Shown here piece after piece: positions 1 to 5,962 of a DNA stretch of 5,962 bases. The notes beneath the pieces are model-generated. The model made no database searches, was not told the origin of the DNA, and saw only the letters and a program-made list of their open reading frames with translations. Each line of letters starts with the position of its first letter. Position 1 is the stretch's first letter. The stretch covers positions 1-5,962 of the forward strand of contig CAZWGB010000067.1 in the NCBI GenBank assembly GCA_964633465.1, read 5' to 3'. A program made the translations under genes and the position numbers. Source of the DNA: DTSX01 sp964633465. GTDB taxonomy: Bacteria > Pseudomonadota > Gammaproteobacteria > Steroidobacterales > UBA11654.

Positions 1-2
1 TT

Positions 3-572
3 TTTATTTCCCCAATTATCATGACTGCATTGTCAGGTCCTTTTTTAGGAGAAGTAGTTGGTAAATGGCGGTGGTCTGCGGTTTTAATAGGATTTGTCGG
101 TATCCTCATAATTTTACAACCAACAGCAGGCTTTGTTGATCTTGGGACGATCTATGCTTTTATTGGAGTGGTGACGTATGCATTGTTTTCATTGACTTCT
201 AGGAAATTGGCCAACAAAGAAACTACTTATAACTTAAGTTTTTACATGTTTATTGGCCCAGCACTTGTAGGCGGAGTTGGAAGTTCAATTAGTTGGGTTA
301 CTCCCACAGTAGGAGCCTGGATTTTATTTATTGCATGCGGTGTTTTAGGCGGAGCAGGATTTATATTTTTTAATTTGGCATATCAAAAAGCAGAGGCTTC
401 ATTATTGGCCTCTTTTGAATATACAGGTTTAATTTGGGCGTCGATTGCTGGGTATTATTTGTTTGCTGAAACTATTGATGCGAATATCTGGCTGGGTGCG
501 TCGATCATAATTGTAGGAGGTTTAATTATAATTTTAAGAGAGCCAGATAGACTTAAATCAATCAAGAATTAA
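3..572 (+). CDS. EamA/DMT-family transporter, C-terminal part (5' truncated by window)
   Basis: This is the C-terminal part of a drug/metabolite transporter superfamily (EamA-type) inner-membrane permease. The reading frame is open to the left edge, with Phe-Ile-Ser-Pro-Ile-Ile before the first visible Met at 21. That Met is therefore internal, and the true start lies outside the window. About 189 residues are visible. They hold the end of the first EamA repeat (segment around GKWRWSAVLIGFVGILII followed by LQP) and then a second repeat of about five hydrophobic segments. The second repeat closes with the typical last helices (AEASLLASFEYTGLIWA, then ASIIIVGGLIIIL) and a short basic tail. EamA proteins are usually about 280-300 residues with ten helices, so roughly the first third is missing. 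Family members export metabolites or amino acids, but the substrate cannot be told here. No terminator is visible before the recA promoter region. The assignment is firm at family level only. Confidence 0.88.
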   Translation, partial: FISPIIMTALSGPFLGEVVGKWRWSAVLIGFVGILIILQPTAGFVDLGTIYAFIGVVTYALFSLTSRKLANKETTYNLSFYMFIGPALVGGVGSSISWVTPTVGAWILFIACGVLGGAGFIFFNLAYQKAEASLLASFEYTGLIWASIAGYYLFAETIDANIWLGASIIIVGGLIIILREPDRLKSIKN

Positions 573-586
573 ATTATTTAAAAGGA

Positions 587-592
587 TATAAT
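587..592 (+). promoter_or_regulatory. Candidate -10 box of the recA promoter
   Basis: A perfect TATAAT lies 48 bp before the recA start codon, in the 68-bp gap after the transporter gene. No convincing TTGACA-like -35 hexamer is found 16-18 bp upstream, where the sequence is AAGAAT or similar, and there is no TGn extended -10. Transcription would start near 598-600, just where the inverted repeat at 597-622 begins. This is inferred from sequence only, and the surrounding AT-richness makes chance matches more likely. Confidence 0.45.
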
Positions 593-596
593 TTTT

Positions 597-622
597 GTGA
601 TTAGAGAATTTTTCAAAATCAC
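597..622 (+). promoter_or_regulatory. Inverted repeat GTGATT-N14-AATCAC before recA
   Basis: Two perfect 6-bp inverted arms, GTGATT (597-602) and AATCAC (617-622), are separated by 14 AT-rich bases. They sit immediately downstream of the candidate -10 box and end 18 bp before the recA ATG. The repeat could be an operator over the transcription start, or a short 5'-UTR stem. It is not a canonical LexA site: no CTG trinucleotide occurs anywhere in 573-640, and no GAAC-N4-GTTC either. A 6-bp repeat in AT-rich DNA can arise by chance, so the functional reading is tentative. Confidence 0.3.
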
Positions 623-640
623 TTCAAGAAATTATCAGAT

Positions 641-1675
641 ATGGAAAAAAAAAGAAAAGACAAAGCACTAAAAGCAGCTATTGAGCAAATTAAGCAAGAT
701 TTTGGAGAAGGCTCATTAATGCGATTGGGTGACGATAATGTAGATCATTCGATTCAAGCAATATCTACAGGCTCGATAGGTCTTGATAGTGCATTAGGCA
801 TAGGTGGCTTGCCCAAGGGAAGGGTTGTTGAAATATATGGACCGGAATCTTCAGGAAAAACCACATTGACTCTTCAAGTAATTGCAGAGTGTCAAAAAAC
901 AGGGGGAACTGCTGCTTTCATAGATGCTGAGCATGCTCTGGATCCAGCATACGCTCAAAAAATAGGAGTCAATACTGAAGAGTTGCTTGTTTCACAGCCC
1001 GATAGTGGCGAGGATGCTCTCGAAATTACCGATATGTTGGTGGGATCTGCAGCTATTGATCTTATTGTCATTGATTCGGTTGCAGCCTTGACTCCGAAAG
1101 CTGAAATAAAAGGTGAAATGGGACAATCCCATGTTGGTCTTCAAGCCAGATTGATGTCACAGGCGCTCAGAAAATTAGCTGCAAGTATTAAGAAAACCAA
1201 CACAATGGTGATATTCATTAATCAAATACGCATGAAAATCGGCATAATGTTTGGTAATCCTGAAACCACTACAGGAGGACGTGCCTTGAAGTTTTATTCA
1301 TCCGTTAGGTTGGATATACGAAGGATTGGAGCCATCAAAAAAGGTGACGAGATTGTAGGCAATCAAACCAGAGTGAAAGTAGTTAAAAACAAAGTTTCAC
1401 CACCGTTCAAGCTTGCAGAGTTTGAAATTCTTTACGGCCATGGAATTTCAGCCGAAGGTGAAATTCTTGATCTTGGTGTCCAAAACGACCTAATACAAAA
1501 ATCAGGTTCTTGGTACAGTTATCAAGGTGAGAGAATTGGTCAAGGAAAGGATAAAGCTAGGAATTTCCTACTTGAAAATGAATCTGTATCTAACGAACTA
1601 AAGGACAATATCAGACAAATTATGCTTCCCGATTCTGAGCATGCAGAAGACAATGAAACGTCTGAAGACGACTAA
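641..1675 (+). CDS. recA: RecA recombinase (DNA strand exchange, SOS co-protease)
   Basis: RecA forms ATP-dependent filaments on single-stranded DNA, drives homologous pairing and strand exchange, and stimulates self-cleavage of LexA. The protein has 344 residues (E. coli RecA has 353) and appears complete. Visible features in order are the N-terminal helix region with FGEGSLMRLGD (21-31), Walker A GPESSGKT (67-74), the catalytic Glu97 in FIDAEHALDP, and Walker B LIVID (141-145). Loop L1 lies around EIKGEMGQSHVGLQAR (155-170), and loop L2 around FGNPETTTGGRALKF (204-218). The C-terminal domain carries WYSYQGERIGQGK (291-303), and the protein ends in an acidic tail, DSEHAEDNETSEDD (331-344). 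The ATG at 641 is the only usable start, because the frame is closed by TAG at 602-604. There is no clear Shine-Dalgarno sequence. It is the first gene of the recA-recX-alaS unit and probably has its own promoter in the upstream gap. Confidence 0.99.
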   Translation: MEKKRKDKALKAAIEQIKQDFGEGSLMRLGDDNVDHSIQAISTGSIGLDSALGIGGLPKGRVVEIYGPESSGKTTLTLQVIAECQKTGGTAAFIDAEHALDPAYAQKIGVNTEELLVSQPDSGEDALEITDMLVGSAAIDLIVIDSVAALTPKAEIKGEMGQSHVGLQARLMSQALRKLAASIKKTNTMVIFINQIRMKIGIMFGNPETTTGGRALKFYSSVRLDIRRIGAIKKGDEIVGNQTRVKVVKNKVSPPFKLAEFEILYGHGISAEGEILDLGVQNDLIQKSGSWYSYQGERIGQGKDKARNFLLENESVSNELKDNIRQIMLPDSEHAEDNETSEDD

Positions 1676-1695
1676 AATTAAAAACCACCGCCATC

Positions 1696-2175
1696 TTGAC
1701 TGATTCACAGTCACAAGGCTCTTTGATCCGTATGAAAGCCATGGACCTACTGGCTAGAAGAGAACATTCCTTTTTTGAATTAAAATCCAAATTACTCAAA
1801 AAAGACTTCAAAGAAGAACAAGTTGTGTGTGAGTTACATCAATTGATTGACGACAATCTTCTCAGTGATTCTAGATTTACTGAAGCGTTTATCTCGTCTC
1901 GCAAGGAACAAGGAAAGGGTCCATTAAGAATAGAGTCAGAACTGCAGGCGAGAGGCATAGATGAAGCATTGATTTCCAGTCATCTTATGAATGTCGATGA
2001 CAATGAATGGTCAAAGATTGCATACGATGCTCTTGAGAAAAAACTGGGTAAAGGCAAACAAGTTGATTATGATAAAAAATTGAAATTTATGCGATTTTTA
2101 AGCAATAGAGGCTTTAAAGATTTTCAAGTCAGAGAAGCGATAAATCATTTTGTAATGATAGACAATAGTGAATAG
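1696..2175 (+). CDS. recX: RecX, regulatory protein of RecA
   Basis: RecX is a small cytoplasmic protein that binds RecA filaments and limits their extension and activity. The product is 159 residues, against 166 in E. coli. Matches to the family, by eye, are KAMDLLARREHSFFELKSKL (14-33), LLSDSRFTEAFISSR (55-69), GKGPLRIESELQARGI (73-88) and KLKFMRFLSNRGFKDFQVREAI (128-149), corresponding to the three repeated helical modules of RecX. The start is uncertain. TTG at 1696 gives an N-terminus (MTDSQSQG) resembling the MTES start of E. coli RecX, but it has no Shine-Dalgarno sequence. ATG at 1732 would give MKAMDLL, 12 residues shorter, and also lacks a well-placed ribosome site. The gene follows recA by 20 bp with no terminator, as is usual for recX, and its 3' end touches alaS. 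Cotranscription with recA is inferred from this spacing. Confidence 0.95.
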   Translation: MTDSQSQGSLIRMKAMDLLARREHSFFELKSKLLKKDFKEEQVVCELHQLIDDNLLSDSRFTEAFISSRKEQGKGPLRIESELQARGIDEALISSHLMNVDDNEWSKIAYDALEKKLGKGKQVDYDKKLKFMRFLSNRGFKDFQVREAINHFVMIDNSE

Positions 2176-2179
2176 ACAA

Positions 2180-4771
2180 ATGAATACTTATGAAATCAGA
2201 GAGTTGTTTTTAGATTTTTTTGAATCAAAACAACACCAAAGGGTTGGTGGCGCACCTTTGGTACCTGCAAATGATCAAACATTGTTGTTTACCAATGCCG
2301 GGATGGTTCAATTTAAAGATGTGTTCTTGGGTAGTGAACAAAGGCAATACAAACGGGCAGTCTCAGTTCAAAGATGTCTAAGAGCTGGAGGCAAACACAA
2401 CGACCTTGAAAATGTTGGCTATACTTCCAGACACCATACTTTTTTTGAAATGCTAGGGAATTTCAGCTTTGGCGATTACTTTAAAGAAGAAGCCATTCAC
2501 TTTGCCTGGGAATTTGTTATCCAAAGACTGGAAATTGATCAAAATCATTTGTGGATTACTGTCTATGAAGATGATGAAGAAGCGGCATCCATCTGGTTGG
2601 ATCAAATCAAAATTAATCCAGATCGATTGATCAGAATGGGGAAATCTTCTAATTTTTGGTCGATGGGAGAAACAGGACCATGCGGTCCATGCACAGAAAT
2701 ATTTTTTGATCACGGTCCTGACATTGAGGGTGGTCCTCCCGGTTCAAAAACTGAAGAAGGCGATCGATTTGTCGAAATTTGGAACTTGGTTTTTATGCAA
2801 TACAATCGGACAGAAGACGGTCAATTAAATCCACTGCCCCGACCGTCTGTTGATACAGGAATGGGTCTAGAGAGAATAGCGGCTGTGATGCAGGGTGTGC
2901 ATAGTAATTATGATATTGATCTGTTCAAGAATCTTATCGCATCAATCTCTTCACTAACGGGCTTGTCGGACGATGAAAACCATTTGAAAGTGATCGCAGA
3001 TCATATTCGCGCTGCTGCTTTCTTAATTATGGATGGGATTAGCCCTGGAAATGAAGGACGGGGGTATGTTCTTAGGAGAATCATCAGACGGGCACTCCGC
3101 CATGGCTATGAACTTGGCATTGAGGATCCATTCTTTTATAAAATTATTGACCCATTGACTGTTGAAATGGGCTTAGCTTATCCGAGCCTCGAGCAAAAAA
3201 AGGATTACATTAAACGGATTATTTTGATGGAAGAGGAAAGATTTTCAGCAACGCTTTCCCATGGAATGAAGTTATTGGAAAAACAGATTAATTCTAATTC
3301 TGGAAAGATCCTTGATGGAGAATTTGTTTTCAAGCTCTATGACACCTATGGATTTCCTGTTGATCTGACAGCCGATATTGCTAGAGTAAATAATCTTCAA
3401 ATAGATAAATCCGGATTCGACCAAGCTATGGACCGACAAAAACAAAGGTCCAAGGCTGGCAGACAATTTTCTCAATCTGCAGCAAACAAAATCGATCATC
3501 AGCTGCAAACGGATTTCTTGGGGTATGGACAATTGGAGAACAGTTCCAAAGTCATTGGCATCATAAAAGATGAGATGACTGATGATATAACTGAAGGAGA
3601 AGGCGGTCAAATCATCCTAGAAAAGACATCTTTCTATGCAGAAAGTGGTGGACAAGTCGGTGATACCGGCACCATTCAATCTAGCAACGGTATGTTTGAA
3701 GTCACAGACACACAACACTCAGGAAATGCACTTATTCATCTCGGTACCATGGTTCAAGGTAGTATCTCAATTAATGAAGATGTGAATGCAGCCATTAATC
3801 CGATTAGACGGCGGGCAATTACCCTTAATCATACTGCCACACACCTTATGCATGCTGCTCTGATTAATGTTTTAGGCGATCATGTTAATCAACGTGGTTC
3901 CTTGGTAGAAGACCAACGACTCCGCTTTGATTTTTCTCATCATCAGGCTGTCAATTGCAATGAAATAAGGGAAGTTGAGACAATCGTTAACAACAAAATA
4001 GAAGAGCATATCGAAGTTGAAACAAGTATCATGAAATATGATGAAGCCATTAGCTCAGGTGCTGTGGGATTGTTTGGTGAGAAATATGGAGAGGAATTAC
4101 GAGTACTTAATGTCGGCTCATTTTCTAACGAACTATGTGGCGGAACCCATGTCACCAATACTGATGAGATTGGCTTATTTAAAATTGTGTCAGAGTCAAG
4201 TATTGCCTCTGGCACCAGAAGGATTGAAGCGATAACAGGAGACGAAGCATTGAAGTGGGCAGAAGAAACAGAGTATCTGGTTGAAAAATTAGCTGATGTT
4301 TTGCAAATCGGTCGGGATGGAATAGAAGCAAAAGTTCAAACCCTGATGGAAAATAATCGAAAGATGAATCTTGAAATCAAGGATCTAAAAGCTCAAATTG
4401 CTCAACTACCTTCTGACAACAGTCAAACGGAAATAGAAACAATCAACGGCTTCTCTGTACTTATCAAAGAACTGGATCGAGATTCTGAGATGTCTGTTAT
4501 GCGCTCGGTCATTGATCAGATGAAACAAAACATCGGCTCCGGGGTGATTATCCTTGCCAGCGTTAGTTCTAAAAATAAAGCTAGAATAGCGGTTGGCGTG
4601 ACTGAGGATTTAATTACCAAGATTCAAGCAGATGTTTTAGCCCAACATATGTCGGAAATACTTGGTGGCAAGGGAGGAGGGCGAGCAAACTTTGCTAACG
4701 CTGGTGGACCCAATGTGGATAATCTACATAAATCTTTTGATGTTGCCAGAGACTGGATAAAAAATCTTTAA
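2180..4771 (+). CDS. alaS: Alanyl-tRNA synthetase
   Basis: This class II synthetase attaches alanine to tRNA-Ala and hydrolyses Ser- and Gly-tRNA-Ala. With the ATG at 2180 it has 863 residues (E. coli 876). The catalytic core shows the motif 2 block from RCLRAGGKHNDLENVGYTSR into HHTFFEMLGNFSFGDYFK (65-102), EIWNLVFMQ (199-207) and motif 3 DTGMGLERI (225-233). The editing domain has the zinc-binding His551 and His555 in HTATH, with Cys653 and His657 in CGGTH, plus GSLVEDQRLRFDFSH (573-587). The C-Ala domain ends with GGKGGGRANFANAGG (829-843). All key residues are present. A GTG at 2168, overlapping the recX end by 8 bp, would add four residues (MNRQ). The ATG is preferred because MNTYEIRELFLDFF fits family N-termini, though neither start has a strong ribosome site. 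Close coupling to recX suggests one transcription unit with recA. The 3' end converges on the dehalogenase gene. Confidence 0.99.
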   Translation: MNTYEIRELFLDFFESKQHQRVGGAPLVPANDQTLLFTNAGMVQFKDVFLGSEQRQYKRAVSVQRCLRAGGKHNDLENVGYTSRHHTFFEMLGNFSFGDYFKEEAIHFAWEFVIQRLEIDQNHLWITVYEDDEEAASIWLDQIKINPDRLIRMGKSSNFWSMGETGPCGPCTEIFFDHGPDIEGGPPGSKTEEGDRFVEIWNLVFMQYNRTEDGQLNPLPRPSVDTGMGLERIAAVMQGVHSNYDIDLFKNLIASISSLTGLSDDENHLKVIADHIRAAAFLIMDGISPGNEGRGYVLRRIIRRALRHGYELGIEDPFFYKIIDPLTVEMGLAYPSLEQKKDYIKRIILMEEERFSATLSHGMKLLEKQINSNSGKILDGEFVFKLYDTYGFPVDLTADIARVNNLQIDKSGFDQAMDRQKQRSKAGRQFSQSAANKIDHQLQTDFLGYGQLENSSKVIGIIKDEMTDDITEGEGGQIILEKTSFYAESGGQVGDTGTIQSSNGMFEVTDTQHSGNALIHLGTMVQGSISINEDVNAAINPIRRRAITLNHTATHLMHAALINVLGDHVNQRGSLVEDQRLRFDFSHHQAVNCNEIREVETIVNNKIEEHIEVETSIMKYDEAISSGAVGLFGEKYGEELRVLNVGSFSNELCGGTHVTNTDEIGLFKIVSESSIASGTRRIEAITGDEALKWAEETEYLVEKLADVLQIGRDGIEAKVQTLMENNRKMNLEIKDLKAQIAQLPSDNSQTEIETINGFSVLIKELDRDSEMSVMRSVIDQMKQNIGSGVIILASVSSKNKARIAVGVTEDLITKIQADVLAQHMSEILGGKGGGRANFANAGGPNVDNLHKSFDVARDWIKNL

Positions 4772-4790
4772 GCTATCGGCGCCTAAATTT

Positions 4791-5849
4791 TTACTCTTTC
4801 ATAAAATTCTCAAGCACTGATGACAGCTCTCTTGCTCTTGTCCATTGAAAGAAATGTCCTCCTCCAATATCTGGATGCATTCTTGAATTTGGAACTATCT
4901 TAGGAATCAGATTTTTCATAGGATTTGTTACTGGGTCATTGCCAGCAAAAACGCCTAAAAATGGCTTTTCAAATTTAGCATAAAATTCGAGAGCATGGGC
5001 TTGTGCTTCTAAAGATGCATCTGGAATGATGGGAACTTGGGTTGGCATGGCACGTGGGCCCATCTTATAAGATGGATCTGGAAATGGTGCCTCATAAGCC
5101 TTGACCAGTTCTGAGGTAAAAGGAGAGAATCTTTCGAATCCTAATGTTTGAAACAAATATTGTATTGCTAGACTAAATTTTGATCGCTTTTCCATCATTT
5201 GTGAACTGATTAATCCTATAGCCATGTCTTCTGCATCCCAACAAAACTTTTGCCAATACATAAACTTTAAGGCTGGGTGACCTCCTTTATCTATTTGCAT
5301 AAGTTGTTTCGTCATAGAAATAAGTGATATCTTGATTTTGCTTTGTCTAAAGCGATGAATTTCGTCAATGATCTCTTGAGGAGTATCTGGATTATACGGT
5401 AAGCCAGTATTTCCCATTGCAACCTTGATGAATCGATCTGGATGCTCTACCACCACTCTCAACCCAATCAATCCTCCCCAATCTTGACCAAAAAAAGTTA
5501 AATCCGAAAAATTATTTTTTTCTACCCACTGAGACATCCAGTCTACTTGGCGCTGATAACTGTAATCCTCTCTTGCTGCAGGTTTATCCGATTTTCCATA
5601 ACCTGGTAGATCAGGAGCGATCACTCTAATTCCTGCCTCATTGAAATAAGGAATCATTCGCGCATAAAGATAACTCCAAACAGGCTGACCATGCATGCAA
5701 AGAATAGTCGGGGCGTCTTGATCACCTTCATCAATATGGTGAATTCTAAGATCTGAATCATCATGAGTCTTAATGGTTGTGTAATGAGGTTCAAAGGGAT
5801 ATGCCTTTAAATCTTTAAATCTTTCATTCGGAGTTCTTAGTATTTCCAT
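4791..5849 (-). CDS. Haloalkane dehalogenase-like alpha/beta hydrolase (HLD-I type, long cap)
   Basis: This cytoplasmic alpha/beta-hydrolase is most like subfamily I haloalkane dehalogenases (Xanthobacter DhlA type), which split carbon-halogen bonds to give alcohol and halide. The N-terminus MEILRTPNERF parallels DhlA IRTPDQRF. In a 352-residue product the motifs are HGQPVWSYLYARMIP (53-67), PDLPGYGKSDKP (79-90), nucleophile Asp123 with halide-stabilising Trp124 in GQDWGG, probable second halide-binding Trp199 in the cap (FMYWQKF), acid Asp305 in AGNDP and base His332 in GGGHFFQW. The triad is thus complete. At 352 residues it is about 40 longer than DhlA (310), almost all in the cap. Gln55 replaces the Glu of DhlA's HGEP. 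The start is ATG at 5849, with GGA seven bases upstream. The TTG at 5861 overlaps that ribosome site and would add only MEKN. Native substrate is unknown, and another alpha/beta-hydrolase activity is possible. Confidence 0.88.
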   Translation of the reverse strand: MEILRTPNERFKDLKAYPFEPHYTTIKTHDDSDLRIHHIDEGDQDAPTILCMHGQPVWSYLYARMIPYFNEAGIRVIAPDLPGYGKSDKPAAREDYSYQRQVDWMSQWVEKNNFSDLTFFGQDWGGLIGLRVVVEHPDRFIKVAMGNTGLPYNPDTPQEIIDEIHRFRQSKIKISLISMTKQLMQIDKGGHPALKFMYWQKFCWDAEDMAIGLISSQMMEKRSKFSLAIQYLFQTLGFERFSPFTSELVKAYEAPFPDPSYKMGPRAMPTQVPIIPDASLEAQAHALEFYAKFEKPFLGVFAGNDPVTNPMKNLIPKIVPNSRMHPDIGGGHFFQWTRARELSSVLENFMKE

Positions 5850-5863
5850 GTTTTTTTCCAAAG

Positions 5864-5882
5864 ACGAAATCGTAAATTACGA
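5864..5882. promoter_or_regulatory. Palindrome TCGTAA-A-TTACGA with a third half-site
   Basis: A perfect 6-bp inverted repeat with one central base occupies 5870-5882. An additional ACGA at 5864-5867 forms a second, shorter dyad (ACGA-AA-TCGT, 5864-5873) sharing the middle half-site. The cluster lies 15-33 bp upstream of the dehalogenase ATG on the minus strand, and about 40-60 bp upstream of the tRNA-Ser gene. With a 1-nt centre it suits a protein-binding dyad better than an RNA hairpin. It is a candidate operator for the dehalogenase gene, but no regulator gene is in the window and no known consensus is recognised. Confidence 0.35.
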
Positions 5883-5890
5883 CAATAATA

Positions 5891-5913
5891 TATAATTCTA
5901 TATAATCTATAAT
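5891..5913 (+). promoter_or_regulatory. Candidate tRNA-Ser promoter region with three TATAAT boxes
   Basis: Perfect TATAAT hexamers occur at 5891-5896, 5901-5906 and 5908-5913. The last would start transcription about four bases before the mature tRNA 5' end, and the middle one about eleven. A weak -35-like TTACGA (5877-5882) lies 18 bp before the middle box and overlaps the palindrome. The reverse strand of the same AT-rich stretch also has weak -10-like TATATA, so a divergent promoter for the dehalogenase gene may be interleaved here. Which box is used cannot be decided from sequence. Confidence 0.45.
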
Positions 5914-5923
5914 TTTAAGGATA

Positions 5924-5962
5924 GGAGAGGTGGCTGAGTGGCTGAAAGCGCTCCCCTGCTAA
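5924..5962 (+). tRNA. tRNA-Ser(GCU), 5' part (3' truncated by window)
   Basis: The first 39 bases of a serine tRNA for AGC/AGU codons are visible. They are the acceptor strand GGAGAGG (5924-5930), T8-G9, a D-arm containing GAGTGGCTGAAAGC, G26, the anticodon-stem strand CTCCC (5951-5955) and the anticodon loop CTGCTAA with anticodon GCT at 5958-5960. The window ends exactly after the loop, so the 3' stem half, the long variable arm typical of tRNA-Ser, and the T-arm lie outside. The sequence closely matches E. coli tRNA-Ser(GCU) as I know it, including the CTCCCCTGCTAA core. In E. coli this tRNA lies just downstream of csrA in the recA-recX-alaS-csrA neighbourhood, which agrees with its place here. 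Confidence 0.93.

Noticed and set aside
569..581. Palindrome TTAAAT-T-ATTTAA over the transporter stop codon
   Set aside because: It is all A/T with a 1-nt centre, so it cannot fold as a terminator hairpin and is expected by chance in this AT-rich DNA.
1659..1670. Small hairpin CGTC-TGAA-GACG at the end of recA
   Set aside because: The stem has only four pairs, lies inside the coding sequence and is followed by A-rich, not T-rich, sequence. It is not a terminator between recA and recX.
1620..1811. Minus-strand open frame across the recA-recX junction
   Set aside because: It is antisense to two conserved genes, has no recognisable protein features and no ribosome site. It is a shadow frame.
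2453..2713. Minus-strand open frame inside alaS
   Set aside because: It is antisense to the conserved catalytic domain and has no family resemblance.
3272..3610. Minus-strand open frame inside alaS
   Set aside because: It lies opposite the alaS middle region. The composition looks like a complement of coding sequence and shows no motif.
3943..4235. Open frames on both strands overlapping the alaS editing domain
   Set aside because: Both are out of frame with the strongly conserved editing motifs and encode nothing recognisable.
4759..4793. Possible bidirectional terminator between alaS and the convergent dehalogenase gene
   Set aside because: Only an imperfect AT stem (AAAAATCTTTA against TAAATTTTT, with a 2-nt bulge) can be drawn. 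The GC-containing loop (GGCGCC) is self-complementary without a hairpin. It also overlaps both coding ends, so it is too weak to call.
5850..5861. TTG start giving a dehalogenase four residues longer (MEKN)
   Set aside because: The TTG overlaps the GGA that is ideally spaced for the ATG at 5849, and family N-termini fit the ATG start.

Overview
The window is AT-rich and looks like a chromosomal segment of a gammaproteobacterium, plausibly a marine lineage. The evidence is the compact recA-recX-alaS cluster, the protein features (RecA, RecX and AlaS all follow the enterobacterial/pseudomonad type closely), and a tRNA-Ser(GCU) gene downstream, as in E. coli and relatives. The genus cannot be fixed from the sequence. 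Nothing suggests a phage, transposon, CRISPR array or plasmid.

Layout. At the left edge lies the 3' part of an inner-membrane EamA/DMT-family transporter (+ strand). A 68-bp gap with a clear TATAAT box and an inverted repeat leads into recA. It is followed after 20 bp by recX (probable TTG start), and then by alaS, which overlaps recX by 8 bp or follows it by 4 bp depending on the start chosen. These three genes read as one transcription unit. On the opposite strand, ending only 19 bp from alaS, is a haloalkane dehalogenase-like alpha/beta hydrolase with an unusually long cap domain. Its start faces a truncated tRNA-Ser(GCU) gene that runs off the right edge. A 74-bp divergent region between them carries three TATAAT hexamers and a TCGTAA-A-TTACGA palindrome.

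How the genes relate. RecA is the recombinase and SOS co-protease, and RecX modulates RecA filaments. AlaS charges tRNA-Ala and proofreads mischarged Ser/Gly, and is a traditional recA neighbour without a direct shared function. The dehalogenase and the transporter are accessory flanks. In E. coli csrA sits between alaS and this tRNA-Ser, and in Pseudomonas lysC and csrA follow alaS. Here that interval holds only the dehalogenase gene. No undescribed multi-gene system is visible. The points most worth checking are the recA upstream region without a recognisable LexA box, the dehalogenase in the csrA interval with its enlarged cap, and the palindrome in its upstream region.
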